Assembly: GCA_963676095.1 (NCBI GenBank)
Contig: OY781040.1
Location: forward strand, 744,001 to 808,000
Source of the DNA: G963676095 sp963676095
Lineage (GTDB): Bacteria > Bacteroidota > Bacteroidia > Bacteroidales > Prolixibacteraceae
Length of the DNA stretch: 64,000 bases
Reading direction: 5' to 3'
The notes under the pieces were generated by a model. The model did not search any database. It was not told the origin of the DNA and was given only the letters and a program-made list of their open reading frames with translations. The translations under genes were made by a program, and so were the position numbers. Below, piece by piece: positions 26,912 to 37,010 of the stretch (positions are counted from its first letter, which is position 1; every line of letters begins with the position of its first letter).

Positions 26912-28957
26912 ATGCAAAACAAATTATCAGTGACTGCTGTCTTGCTTATTTTTGTATTTCTAACCGGCAAGGTACAGTCCCAAACCCCAGAAACAAAATT
27001 CGGAAAACCGGACATGAAAAATCTCCAATCAACAGTTTGCCAAATAGACTCAGGTGCTCATGCCTACTATGTTTTCGATGTAGGCAATTCTACATTTACG
27101 TATAACACATACGATGATTCGAAAGGGTTCCAGATCTTTTTCCAAAGGCACCTTTGTATAAAAATTCTCGATAATGAGGGCAAATCCTGGGGTGATATAT
27201 CAATCGGCCTCTATCATGATGGAAATGACAAGGAAGAAATAACCGAACTTAAAGGTTACACCTATAACCTTGAGAAAGGGGAGATTGTTAAAACGAAGCT
27301 GGAAAAAAAAGATATTTTATATGAAGAGACAAGTGAAAATATAGAAACTACGAAACTTGCCATGCCAAACCTGAAGGAAGGCTCTGTTATCGAGCTGGAA
27401 TATACAGTTAAATCCGATTTTCTTTTCAACCTGCACGACTGGTATTTTCAACGTACCATTCCTGTCATGTACAGCGATTATACCGTCGGCATACCTGAAT
27501 ATTTCTATTACAATCAGACGCAAAGAGGATATTTCCGTTTCCGGACAATTACCGGCAGTAAAAGACAGACTGTTACATTCAGAGGCACCGTAAGGCAAAC
27601 CGGTTCAATGGGAACAACCCAGTCATCCAGTTACAATTCTACGATTGACTATACTGATAATACCCTTCATTATCTTGCTGAGAATATTCCCGCTTTCCCG
27701 AAGGAAAAGTTTTTAAAGACCCCTGAAAATTATCTGACTAAAGTAGATTTCGAACTCAAAAGTGTACAATTTCCTAACCAGCCAATAAAAAATTATAGTT
27801 CCAGCTGGGAAGAAATAGATAAGATATTAACTGAAAGTTCCAATTTTGGAAAAGAACTGATCCGGGCTCAATACATGAAGGATGATGCAGAAGCGATAAA
27901 AAAAGAAGGTAAGCAGGGCGAGGCACTGATGGAACAGGCATTATCGTTCATGAAAAAAAAGATAGGCTGGAACGGAACTGAAAACAAATACATAACCACG
28001 ACCCTGGATAAGGCCTATAAAACGGGGTCAGGTAATGCCGCAGATGTCAATCTGAACCTGGTTATGCTGCTGAAAGCTCTTGGGTTCAATAGCCACCCGT
28101 TGGTACTGAGTACCCAGAGAAACGGCATTATTTACCCAACTCACCCTTCCATTTCCAGTTTCAATTATGTTATTGCCATGGTCGATTATGATGGGGAAAT
28201 ATACCTGATGGATGCGACGGACCTGCACTCATCGATAAATTTATTACCTGTCAGGTGCCTGAACGACAAGGGAAGGATCATCGGCGATTATCCTGAGAAG
28301 TGGATCAACCTGATGAATTATAAATCGTACATGTCACAGGCAAGTTATAAAATTAACCTGGACAGTACGCTCGCCTTCAAAGGGATAATATCAAGAAAAC
28401 TTCTTCAATACGGAGCTTATGAATACCGTTCAAAGATAAAGAATGCAGATAATCCGGAAGAAGAAATAAAAACCATAGAAGGAAAAGGTAACGACTTTAC
28501 GATTGACAGCGTGAAAGTATCTAAACTGGATTCGCTCAACGAACCGCTGGAAATACAATATACTATGACAAAAACAAGTGGAATAAATGTATCCGGCAAC
28601 ATGATCTATTTCGCCCCGGACATCGATCCTTTTTTCTCTGAAAACCCGTTTAAGCTGGCAAAAAGGGAATTCCCAGTCGAATTCGACTATCCCATGTCGG
28701 TGCAGCGGATATATTCGTTCACAATTCCTGCGAACTATGAAGTAACAGAGTTGCCAAAACCTGTTGTGATAAAAATGCCGGACAACAGTGCGAACTTCTA
28801 CTATCAGTTAACACAAAACGGCAATACCATAAATGTAAGCTATTTGCTGAATATCAAAAAAAGCCTTTTCCTTCCGGAAGAATATGAATCGTTAAAGCAA
28901 TTCTTTCAAATGCTCATTGACAAACACAATGAACTTATTGTTCTGAAATCGGTATAA
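26912..28957 (+). CDS. DUF3857 protein with a dead transglutaminase-like domain
   Basis: 681 aa from the ATG at 26912, chosen because it opens a signal peptide (MQNKLSVTAVLLIFVFLTGK); the longer frame from 26861 adds 17 unlikely residues. The order is DUF3857 (about 40-280), transglutaminase-like region (about 310-440), DUF3858-type C-terminal beta domain. Where active transglutaminase folds have GDCKD, this one reads GSGNAADVNLNLVMLLKALG, so the nucleophilic cysteine is missing. The later histidine and aspartate regions (FNYVIAM, YLMDATD) remain. Periplasmic, function unknown. The next gene is a paralogue that keeps the cysteine, suggesting a working pair. Confidence 0.85.
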   Translation: MQNKLSVTAVLLIFVFLTGKVQSQTPETKFGKPDMKNLQSTVCQIDSGAHAYYVFDVGNSTFTYNTYDDSKGFQIFFQRHLCIKILDNEGKSWGDISIGLYHDGNDKEEITELKGYTYNLEKGEIVKTKLEKKDILYEETSENIETTKLAMPNLKEGSVIELEYTVKSDFLFNLHDWYFQRTIPVMYSDYTVGIPEYFYYNQTQRGYFRFRTITGSKRQTVTFRGTVRQTGSMGTTQSSSYNSTIDYTDNTLHYLAENIPAFPKEKFLKTPENYLTKVDFELKSVQFPNQPIKNYSSSWEEIDKILTESSNFGKELIRAQYMKDDAEAIKKEGKQGEALMEQALSFMKKKIGWNGTENKYITTTLDKAYKTGSGNAADVNLNLVMLLKALGFNSHPLVLSTQRNGIIYPTHPSISSFNYVIAMVDYDGEIYLMDATDLHSSINLLPVRCLNDKGRIIGDYPEKWINLMNYKSYMSQASYKINLDSTLAFKGIISRKLLQYGAYEYRSKIKNADNPEEEIKTIEGKGNDFTIDSVKVSKLDSLNEPLEIQYTMTKTSGINVSGNMIYFAPDIDPFFSENPFKLAKREFPVEFDYPMSVQRIYSFTIPANYEVTELPKPVVIKMPDNSANFYYQLTQNGNTINVSYLLNIKKSLFLPEEYESLKQFFQMLIDKHNELIVLKSV

Positions 28958-28993
28958 ATTCATATGATAAATATTCATCTCATTCTAAAAAAT

Positions 28994-30907
28994 ATGAAAA
29001 AACCATACCTGTTCGTCCTATTTTTAACAATCGTTTCTACAGTTTCGTTTAGCCAGAACAAATATGAGGCATCCCTTATTGCTGATTCCCTGAAGAAAGA
29101 TGCAAAGGCCGTTATCCGGTATTATTCCACAGAGTATGAACGACAATCGGTCGATAAGTATATTCTCAACGTTGATTATGTAATTACCATATTAAATGAA
29201 TCGGGCGATCATTTTGCAGGAATACTAATTGACTACGACCGTAATTCGAAAGTTACAGAGATGGATGGAAACCTTTATGATTCCAAAGGTTCACGGATCA
29301 AAGAAATCAAGAAAAAGGACTTTAATGATTACGCGTATAATAGCAGTTACACATTGTTCAGCGACGACAGGGTGAAAGAGTATACTCCGGCCTGTAACAG
29401 TTACCCGTATACCGTTGAATATCATTACACCATAGAACATTACAGTATCGTTGGTTTTGGAAACTGGATGCCACAGAAAGGATTTGGCATTTCAACTGAA
29501 AAAGCCCGGCTTGTCATCAAAACGCCGCAAGAATTCGCAATAAGGTATAAAGAACTAAACTATAATTTTAGTACAGACAGCAGCCTCAACGGAAATCAAA
29601 AACAAATAAGCTGGATGGCTGAAAACATCAAGTCAGTATTATACGAACCATCGGCCCCGGATTACCTGGATATTTTTCCTGTAGTGCTCCTGTCTCCTGA
29701 AGAAATATCCTATGAAGGGTTCACAGGAAACTTCTCAAGCTGGAATACATACGGGAAATGGGTTTACAGCCTGATTGAAGGACGGGACAGACTGCCGGCC
29801 CCTACCCTTCTGGAAATAAAAAAGATGACTGGCAATATCAATGATCCAAAAGAGAAGGTCAAAGTATTGTATAAATACATGCAGCAAAAAACCCGCTATG
29901 TTAATATTAGCTTGGGAATAGGGGGTTTTCAACCCCTGCCGGCAACGGATGTCGACGAAAAAGGATACGGAGACTGCAAGGCTCTTAGCAATTACATGAA
30001 AGCATTATTGAAGGGGATCGGAATCGAATCATTCTACACAGAAATAGGCAGCGGACCGTCCAGGAAAATTAAATTTCCGGATTTCCCCTCTGCAGAACAA
30101 ACAAACCATATTATTCTGTGTGTGCCTCTGGATAAAGATTCTGTCTGGCTGGAATGCACAAACCAGACTATTCCCTTTGGGTACATCACAAGTTCCTGTT
30201 CAGACCGCAATGCCCTGCTGGTAACTGACCTAGGAGGGATCCTTGTCCATACGCCCGTATACAAAACAGAAAATAACACAAGAATATCAACAATTAATGC
30301 GAAACTACAGGCAAACGGAATCGCCTCTTTCCATGCAGGAACAAAATTCGATAACTGCCTCTATGAAGATGTCGCCGGCATGATCGGGCAATCCAGGGAA
30401 GAGCAAAAAAAGGAATTGTTGAAATCCTTACAGACAAACGGACTAGAAATTACAAACTTTTCCCTGGCCGATAGTTCGGATAACCATGCAAAAACCCTTT
30501 TGGAAGTAAGCGGAAATGCGAACGGATTTATTGTAAAAAGCGGGGCACGTCTGTTTATTTCTACGAGTTTTCTTTATCGAAATTCTTTTCCCAACCAGAT
30601 CAGCAATAAAAGAAAACTTAATCTATATGAACCCTTCGGTTATTGTTACAGCGATACGCTGAACATGACTATCCCCGATGGCTACACTATCGAATTTTTG
30701 CCGGCTGATGTTCAGTTGAATTCCTGTTACGGCACCTACCGGGTAACCTACTCAAAGGTGAAGGACAACGAAATAATCCTTACCCGTTTCGTCAGGATTG
30801 AAAAAGGAAACTACGACAAATCACGGTTCCCTGAAATAAACAGTTTCCTGATGAAAGTTGCCAGGCAGGAACAACAAAAAATAATCCTTAAATCTGAAAC
30901 TACGTAG
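28994..30907 (+). CDS. DUF3857 / transglutaminase-like secreted protein
   Basis: 637 aa from the ATG at 28994, which begins a signal peptide (MKKPYLFVLFLTIVSTVSFSQ); the longer frame from 28964 is less likely. DUF3857 is followed by a transglutaminase core with intact cysteine: GYGDCKALSNYMKALLKGIG, then TNHIILCVPL for the histidine. Proteins of this kind are exported and may cross-link or cleave amide bonds, but no member's reaction is established to my knowledge. It is 36 bp after a paralogue with a degenerate active site. Its TAG overlaps the end of the convergent pepD gene by 8 bp. Confidence 0.88.
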   Translation: MKKPYLFVLFLTIVSTVSFSQNKYEASLIADSLKKDAKAVIRYYSTEYERQSVDKYILNVDYVITILNESGDHFAGILIDYDRNSKVTEMDGNLYDSKGSRIKEIKKKDFNDYAYNSSYTLFSDDRVKEYTPACNSYPYTVEYHYTIEHYSIVGFGNWMPQKGFGISTEKARLVIKTPQEFAIRYKELNYNFSTDSSLNGNQKQISWMAENIKSVLYEPSAPDYLDIFPVVLLSPEEISYEGFTGNFSSWNTYGKWVYSLIEGRDRLPAPTLLEIKKMTGNINDPKEKVKVLYKYMQQKTRYVNISLGIGGFQPLPATDVDEKGYGDCKALSNYMKALLKGIGIESFYTEIGSGPSRKIKFPDFPSAEQTNHIILCVPLDKDSVWLECTNQTIPFGYITSSCSDRNALLVTDLGGILVHTPVYKTENNTRISTINAKLQANGIASFHAGTKFDNCLYEDVAGMIGQSREEQKKELLKSLQTNGLEITNFSLADSSDNHAKTLLEVSGNANGFIVKSGARLFISTSFLYRNSFPNQISNKRKLNLYEPFGYCYSDTLNMTIPDGYTIEFLPADVQLNSCYGTYRVTYSKVKDNEIILTRFVRIEKGNYDKSRFPEINSFLMKVARQEQQKIILKSETT

Positions 30908-32369
30908 CCGATGGAATATTCTTAAGTGTCTCTAGTAAATATTCCCAGAATTTCCGGACAGAAGCTATGTCTACTTTCTCATCCGGGGAGTGCGGATGAC
31001 GTATGGTAGGGCCAAAAGAAATCATATCCCAGTGCGGATAGGTTCCGCCAAGGATACCGCATTCCAGCCCGGCATGAATAGCTTTGATTCCCGGAACCTT
31101 TCCGTATTTCGATTGGTAAACCTGCTGCATGGTCTTCAGTATAGGGGAGTCCATATTGGGTTTCCACCCGGGATAGGCACCAGTGAAGGAAACTTCAGCC
31201 CCTGCCATGGTAAATAATGCTTCGAGCCTCCTCCCCAGGAAGGTCTTGGCCGAATCAACCGAGCTACGCATCAGGAAAGCCAGGGATATTGTCTTATTTC
31301 CGGCATCAGACTTAACTGCGGCCATGTTCGAAGAGGTCTCCACGAGTCCCGGCATACTGTCGCTCATCCGGATAACCCCATCTGGACAAGTCAGAATGCT
31401 CCCCGTAAGTTTTATTTGTACCTCCTCGCCTATTAACTCCGCCGGCCTGTTTGTTTCAGTCAAAACAACCCGGAGGGTGGGTTCTGTGTCAGCAAGCTCA
31501 TTTTTTATCGCATCAGACTCTGCATTGATCAGTTTCTGCAAATCATCAGACTTTGCCGAAGGCACAACAATAACACCAAATGTTTCGCGGGGAATAGCAT
31601 TACGCAAACTTCCCCCGTCGACAGAGGCAAGCCTTGCTCCTGTCCTGCGATACGCCTCACTCAAGAGCCTGAAGAATATTTTATTGGAATTTCCCCGCTG
31701 AAGGATTATATCCATACCTGAATGTCCTCCTTTTAAGCCGGTCACACTCAGGTTAAATGCCATAAAACCTTCGGGAACAGTTTCTCCTGAATAATGAAAT
31801 AACACCCCGGCATCTTCACCCCCGGCACAACCTACATAAAGTTCTCCTTCTTCTTCCGAGTCCATGTTCAGAAGGATGTCACCATTTAACAGTCCTGCTT
31901 TCAGACCTTCCGCTCCGTCCATCCCCGTTTCTTCAGTTGCTGTAAACAAGGCTTCCAGCGGACCATGTTCAATATTGTCAGAGGCTAAAACGGAAAGGGC
32001 TGCAGAAACACCGATCCCGTTATCTGCACCAAGCGTTGTTCCGTTTGCTGTAACCCATTCGCCATCAATATACGCTTCGATCGGATCTGTTAAAAAGTCA
32101 TGCACCTTGTCGTTATTCTTCTGAGGCACCATATCCAGATGACCTTGCAGTATTACGCCCTTCTTTCCTTCCATACCCGGAGTTGCCGGCTTACGGATAA
32201 TAATATTCCCGGCATCATCACGAATAGTTTCAAGGCCAAGGTTCTTTCCGAACTGAAAAATAAAATCGCGGATTTTTTCTTCATGATGAGAAGGACGGGG
32301 AATCCGGGTAAGCTGATAGAAATTCTCCCATAAAAACTGAGGTTCAATAGATTGAATATTTTTATCCAT
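30900..32369 (-). CDS. pepD: Aminoacyl-histidine dipeptidase (cytosol non-specific dipeptidase)
   Basis: 489 aa, M20C peptidase. Zinc motifs visible: LQGHLDMVPQKN (His and Asp ligands), TLGADNGIGVSAAL, EETGMDGAEG (catalytic Glu), and HAGLECGIL near the C-terminus. It cleaves unspecific dipeptides, including Xaa-His, in the cytosol. It is the last gene of a minus-strand set after DUF4831 and an MFS carrier, 69 bp after the latter. Its stop overlaps the convergent DUF3857 gene and no terminator separates them. Confidence 0.93.
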   Translation of the reverse strand: MDKNIQSIEPQFLWENFYQLTRIPRPSHHEEKIRDFIFQFGKNLGLETIRDDAGNIIIRKPATPGMEGKKGVILQGHLDMVPQKNNDKVHDFLTDPIEAYIDGEWVTANGTTLGADNGIGVSAALSVLASDNIEHGPLEALFTATEETGMDGAEGLKAGLLNGDILLNMDSEEEGELYVGCAGGEDAGVLFHYSGETVPEGFMAFNLSVTGLKGGHSGMDIILQRGNSNKIFFRLLSEAYRRTGARLASVDGGSLRNAIPRETFGVIVVPSAKSDDLQKLINAESDAIKNELADTEPTLRVVLTETNRPAELIGEEVQIKLTGSILTCPDGVIRMSDSMPGLVETSSNMAAVKSDAGNKTISLAFLMRSSVDSAKTFLGRRLEALFTMAGAEVSFTGAYPGWKPNMDSPILKTMQQVYQSKYGKVPGIKAIHAGLECGILGGTYPHWDMISFGPTIRHPHSPDEKVDIASVRKFWEYLLETLKNIPSAT

Positions 32370-32438
32370 AATGGTATGTTTTTAAAATGATAAAAAAGGA
32401 TAACAGGCTCTGTTTAAAGCATGCTTTCCTGCATATAC

Positions 32439-33827
32439 TTATTTTTTCTGAATGTTCGGCAATTCAAGTCCGTAAGCTTTCTTTCTGTCTTCAGCCTTCA
32501 GCCAGAAAGCCATCAGCAAGGCAACGATTGTCAGGCCGACAAAAATCAGCCAGGTAACCGAATAATTGTAGGAAACATTTTCACCGGCATTTTTGGCTGC
32601 CGCCACTCCCGGGTTGGTTTTATCAAGGACAATCCCAACAGCCAGCGGAATTCCCCACAATCCGATATTCTGTATCCAGAAAATCAGTGCATAGGCACTT
32701 CCCAACTGTTTCTCAGGGATGATCTTGGCAACTGCAGGCCACAAAGCGGAGGGCACCAATGAAAAAGCAATACCAAGGATAATGACATTAAAGAAGGCCA
32801 CGATCACGCTGGTAACAAAGGGCAAATAAAAAACGGCATGCACCAGGAGCAAAAGAAAAGCCCCCAGTATCATAATAGTCGCTCCTTTACCCTTATTATC
32901 ATACAAACTTCCGAACAAGGGCGTAAGTAACATGGTACCGAACGGAACAAGACTTGGGAGCAAGCCCGCCCATTTCTCGCTCACGCCAAATTTGTTGACC
33001 ATTAAATCGGGACCATATTTGTAAAAAGGGAAGACTGCAGAATAGAACAATAAACAAAGAATAGCGATAAGCCAAAAACCTTTATTGGAAACAATCAGTT
33101 CAAGATCTCGGATCCTGAATTCTTCGTCGCCGGAGACAGGAAGGGCTTCGTCGATCTGCTTATCCAGTTTCCGGTCCATCATGTTATAATAAAAAAAAGC
33201 GATCAGTCCGGCAATCAGGAATAAAGTAATCATCAGTATCCAGAAAGGGACACTCGTATCGGAAGCGATCAGGGCCCCGAAGGCAAGCGGGACAAACGAC
33301 CCGATACGTGCGATAGCCACCTGCACACCCAAGGCCAGTGCCATTTCATATCCCTGGAACCATTTCACGATTGCCTTGGTAACAACCACTCCTCCGTATT
33401 CTGCACCAACCCCAAAAAGAGCATAGCCAAATGTGGCAAAAAAGACCTGTTCCTTTAGCTGAACCAGCCCGAGAAAGTTGATCTCCTGTTCCGGAGAAAA
33501 GACCCCTTTAAAAGCCAACCATTTAATCAAAGCGCCAACGATCATGATCACCCCGGAAGCAACCGTACTGAAACGGATCCCGAATTTATCGAGCACAATA
33601 CCCACGATGATGAGCATGAAAAAGAATACGTTAAACAATCCATACGCGCTGGTCACCATACCGAAGTCACTGCTGTTCCACCCGTATGTCCGTTCAAGGA
33701 TCGGTTTCAGCGGAGATATGGCTTCCGTAAACATATAAGCGGCAAACATCGCAAACGAAAGAATAAAAAGAGCTGTCCATCGCGCCTTTTTGGAATCGCG
33801 CAAAGTGAGTTTAATCGAATTTTCCAT
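32439..33827 (-). CDS. MFS transporter, substrate unknown
   Basis: 462 aa from the ATG at 33827 (MENSIKLTLRDSKKARWTAL); the longer frame to 33938 overlaps DUF4831 and adds 37 non-membrane residues. Twelve spans. The conserved loop after span 2 reads DKFGIRF, and span 1 has MFTEAISPLKPILERTYGWN. The general style is that of anion or oxalate/formate-like carriers, but that is weak. It begins one base after the stop of DUF4831, so the two are coupled. Pairing with pepD might mean dipeptide or amino acid traffic; that is speculation. Confidence 0.85.
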   Translation of the reverse strand: MENSIKLTLRDSKKARWTALFILSFAMFAAYMFTEAISPLKPILERTYGWNSSDFGMVTSAYGLFNVFFFMLIIVGIVLDKFGIRFSTVASGVIMIVGALIKWLAFKGVFSPEQEINFLGLVQLKEQVFFATFGYALFGVGAEYGGVVVTKAIVKWFQGYEMALALGVQVAIARIGSFVPLAFGALIASDTSVPFWILMITLFLIAGLIAFFYYNMMDRKLDKQIDEALPVSGDEEFRIRDLELIVSNKGFWLIAILCLLFYSAVFPFYKYGPDLMVNKFGVSEKWAGLLPSLVPFGTMLLTPLFGSLYDNKGKGATIMILGAFLLLLVHAVFYLPFVTSVIVAFFNVIILGIAFSLVPSALWPAVAKIIPEKQLGSAYALIFWIQNIGLWGIPLAVGIVLDKTNPGVAAAKNAGENVSYNYSVTWLIFVGLTIVALLMAFWLKAEDRKKAYGLELPNIQKK

Positions 33828-33828
33828 A

Positions 33829-34938
33829 TTATTTGTGCAGTATACTTTTAATGCCTCCTGTTTTAGGATGGAAAGAGATCTGGTAGTTCCCGTCGAGTAA
33901 TTCTTCAGGTAACGGAACAACAGTACCGAATTGGTCAATGTCGGCTCTTGTAGAAGCCATCAGATTGATCCCATTCAGAACATGGATCTCGGCTTTCCCC
34001 GGAACACGGTAGAATACCCCGCTTGTCCCGGCAGAAGGATTTGAAGTTGCAGCCTGTTTTGCCTGGGCCGACGCAAGGTCATCCAGTTTTTTCATATCAA
34101 TGACAATTGGCTTTCCGCTCATATCTGTTTTGGGAAGGACTCCCTTTGCATCCGAGAAACGAAAAACGACTTCCCCTGAAACGGAATTATCTCCCGGTAT
34201 AAAATCAAAGCAATATTCGAATGTTTTCCGAAAGGTTTTCCCAATAAACAAGTCGACATATTCCTCCTCAAGTTTTCCCAGTTCATCGGCCATTACCTGA
34301 TAGGCCTGCCCGTCAGGCAATTGCTCATCATAGCCGTTAGCCAAAGTTTTAAAACGCCGTTTCCTGAGTTTTGTAATAGTCTGAGCCGCTTCTCTTGCCT
34401 TTTCATCCAGGGTCTTCACCACGATAACGTTCGCGTGGGCAGAGTCCTGTTTCTCAAAAAAAGGCTGAAGCGATAAATCGGTAAAAGGAATGTCCGGAGT
34501 TTTGGTGTCCCCCAGAAAAGTAGAAACAGAACAAGTCTCCTCCCTGGTTTCCACAGCAGTATTGATCCCGGCAAGTATACCTGATTCTGTCAGGCAGAGC
34601 AAAGGTGCTGCATTTCCTTTTGCTTTATAGACCTGTTCCGGATCCGGCTCACTGAATGTCTCGATCCGGATATCATTAATCGACCAGTTCTCCTGATCCG
34701 TAGAAGGGGCATTTTTAATTCCAAGCATCGCTTCGGCATACTGATAGTATGGACCGTGAAAAAATTTCTCCTGCGTGGCCTTTACATAAATCCGTATCCC
34801 GGTCCGGGGAAGGCTGTAAACCACCCCGCTATTCCCCGTGAGGACTGTCCCTTCCTTCTTTTCTGAACGCTGCGCAAAAACGCCCAAACTAAAAAACACG
34901 AAAATAACAGCTAAATAATATTTTGTTCTCATGTTCAA
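33829..34938 (-). CDS. DUF4831 family exported protein
   Basis: 369 aa, signal peptide ending GVFAQ. Matches the DUF4831 pattern of Bacteroidota: an early YSLPRTGIRIYVKAT strand, the HGPYYQYAEAMLGIKNAP stretch and a C-terminal GIKSILHK. Function unknown; likely periplasmic or outer-membrane associated. It is first in the unit with the MFS and pepD genes. ATG at 34938 and 34932 are both possible. Confidence 0.8.
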   Translation of the reverse strand: MNMRTKYYLAVIFVFFSLGVFAQRSEKKEGTVLTGNSGVVYSLPRTGIRIYVKATQEKFFHGPYYQYAEAMLGIKNAPSTDQENWSINDIRIETFSEPDPEQVYKAKGNAAPLLCLTESGILAGINTAVETREETCSVSTFLGDTKTPDIPFTDLSLQPFFEKQDSAHANVIVVKTLDEKAREAAQTITKLRKRRFKTLANGYDEQLPDGQAYQVMADELGKLEEEYVDLFIGKTFRKTFEYCFDFIPGDNSVSGEVVFRFSDAKGVLPKTDMSGKPIVIDMKKLDDLASAQAKQAATSNPSAGTSGVFYRVPGKAEIHVLNGINLMASTRADIDQFGTVVPLPEELLDGNYQISFHPKTGGIKSILHK

Positions 34939-35045
34939 TCTTTTTTTAATAGTTTCAAAATAGTCATAGTTAGTCCAAAGAATTGCTCAAAAATATAAAA
35001 ATTTTGCATGTAAACATGGAGCCAAGTAATGATGAAATATAACAA

Positions 35046-36557
35046 TCATTGCCTAAAAGTCATAAACGCCTTTCCAAAATGGTCGGGCAGGTCACCGGCA
35101 ATCAAGGCTTCCTGACCAATTTGACTGGCAGCCAGGTCTCCTGCAAGTCCGTGCAGGTAAACCGCAAGCATGGCCACATCCTTGTGAGGATAAGGCTGAG
35201 CAAGCAGGCTTAGCATCAGCCCGGTAAGCACATCGCCACTCCCGGCAGTAGCCATTCCCGGGTTTCCCGTGGTGTTAAACCAGACTTCCCCGTCGGGAAA
35301 AGAAATGCTGGTATGAGCCCCTTTAAGCACCACGATCACTTTATATTTTCCGGAGAATTCAATTTGTTGCTGCAACCTCGTCCATGAATCACCAGCCGGG
35401 CCGACCATTCTTTCAAATTCCTTGGGATGAGGAGTTAAAATTGCATTCTCGGGCAGATAATCGAACCATTCCTGCTGCCTCGACAAAATATTCAGAGCAT
35501 CGGCGTCCAATACAATCCGTGAAGGGTTGGTCTGCAAAAGTTCTTTTAACGCACGACGGGTATTTGGCTTGATCCCAATCCCCGGACCAATTCCAATGGC
35601 TGAGAACTGGGTCAGGTCAGGAAATTCGGTAAACATCAGGTCTGAAGGATCGGCAGAACAAATCGCCTCAGGTACGGCAACCTGCATTATCGGAACAGCA
35701 GGATTCGGCAAATGGACAGTCAGCAAGCCGGTCCCTCCCCTCAAACAAGCCCTGGAAGCAAGCACCGCAGCCCCAATTTTTCCACAAGATCCGGCTATAA
35801 GCAAAGCATGACCGAAAGTTCCCTTATGTGAAAATTTTTTCCGTGTCAACACTTTCGGGGCAATCCATTCATGATCCAAAAGGTTAAAAGACGTAGGAAA
35901 CGAAGAAATGGCCTCCGGATGAAGCCCAATCGGAAGGACCTCCCATTTGCCAAGTAAATCCTCATGTTCGGGAAACAGGAAACTAAGCTTGGGAAACTGA
36001 AATGTCAGCGTATGATCAGCCTTCACGACTTTTGAAAGATCATTATTGGAATTATCCTCTCCGAACAGTCCGCTGGGAATATCTATCGACACGACAAGAG
36101 CACCGGAATCATTAATAAATCCGGTAACTTTTTCGGATAATCCTTCCAATTTCCTGCTCAATCCTGAGCCAAACAAACCGTCCACAATCACCGTACCGGA
36201 AGAGATTACTGGTAAGTCTGCTTCTGAAGAAATTCTTTTCAGCGTTACTTTTCCCTGTTCTTTTAAACGGTTCAGGTTAACCAATGAAGCCCCTTTCATC
36301 TCCCGTCCAAAGTCAAGAAGAAAAACTTCACATTGATAACTGCGATTAGCCATCAGACGCGCTATTGCCAAAGCATCACCTCCATTATTACCGGGACCGG
36401 CAAAAAAAATCAAATTCTTTTCTGCCGGGATGTGACGGATCAGCCAGGTTACCACCTGCAAAGAAGCCCGTTCCATTAAGTCCGACTCTGAAACCGGTTC
36501 ATGTTCAATTGTGTACCGGTCGACATCAGCAATTTGACTGGTTGTAAAAATCTTCAT
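35046..36557 (-). CDS. nnr: Bifunctional NAD(P)H-hydrate epimerase / ADP-dependent dehydratase
   Basis: 503 aa, the usual fused length. The N-terminal epimerase (about 1-215) has GPGNNGGDALAIARLM and VDGLFGSGLSRKLEG. The C-terminal kinase-like dehydratase (about 225-500) has AGSCGKIGAAVLASRA, LTPHPKEFERM and the GNPGMATAGSGDVLTG nucleotide site. It repairs hydrated NADH and NADPH in the cytosol. Monocistronic, with a 450-bp divergent gap before the POT genes. Confidence 0.95.
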   Translation of the reverse strand: MKIFTTSQIADVDRYTIEHEPVSESDLMERASLQVVTWLIRHIPAEKNLIFFAGPGNNGGDALAIARLMANRSYQCEVFLLDFGREMKGASLVNLNRLKEQGKVTLKRISSEADLPVISSGTVIVDGLFGSGLSRKLEGLSEKVTGFINDSGALVVSIDIPSGLFGEDNSNNDLSKVVKADHTLTFQFPKLSFLFPEHEDLLGKWEVLPIGLHPEAISSFPTSFNLLDHEWIAPKVLTRKKFSHKGTFGHALLIAGSCGKIGAAVLASRACLRGGTGLLTVHLPNPAVPIMQVAVPEAICSADPSDLMFTEFPDLTQFSAIGIGPGIGIKPNTRRALKELLQTNPSRIVLDADALNILSRQQEWFDYLPENAILTPHPKEFERMVGPAGDSWTRLQQQIEFSGKYKVIVVLKGAHTSISFPDGEVWFNTTGNPGMATAGSGDVLTGLMLSLLAQPYPHKDVAMLAVYLHGLAGDLAASQIGQEALIAGDLPDHFGKAFMTFRQ

Positions 36558-36965
36558 AATAAATTCTTTTTATTCTATCCAAGTCCGTCAAATAAACACC
36601 AAGCATCAACAACGAAACTCCACACTCTTTTACGGGCTATTGCTTTAGCTAAAATAAGCACAATTTTTTTATCTCTAAAAATTAATCAAATTTTCCGGAG
36701 ATGACGAAAACTCCGCCCACAAGAATGTCAGGTAACATAAAATGGATCAGCAGTAATTCCGAAAATCCAATCTTTCATATATTTCCAGAGGGTCTTCCCC
36801 TATCCTTCCATTGTCCGGGATCTGCATACTTCAGTCATTAATAATCTCCTTTTCTGTGACAAATGTCATTATTTTCAACACAAACAATAGAGAACTGTAT
36901 TATTTTTTTGACAAAACCTACCTACAAAAGTCAGAAAGCATGACAAGTATCCATTTTATACACTA
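36558..36965. other. Divergent intergenic region between nnr and POT genes
   Basis: A+T-rich. I see no gene here. The POT promoter lies at the right end. Confidence 0.5.
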
Positions 36966-36982
36966 TATTTTTGATAACTTTG
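36966..36982 (+). promoter_or_regulatory. Overlapping -7 elements before POT genes
   Basis: TATTTTTG (36966-36973) and TAACTTTG (36975-36982) each match TAnnTTTG exactly, 28-45 bases before the ATG at 37011. Confidence 0.6.
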
Positions 36983-37010
36983 CTTTCCTGAAAATTTTTA
37001 TTAACCGAAT

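Noticed and set aside
31183..31701. 172-aa plus-strand ORF
   Set aside because: Antisense to pepD; Ser-rich shadow translation.
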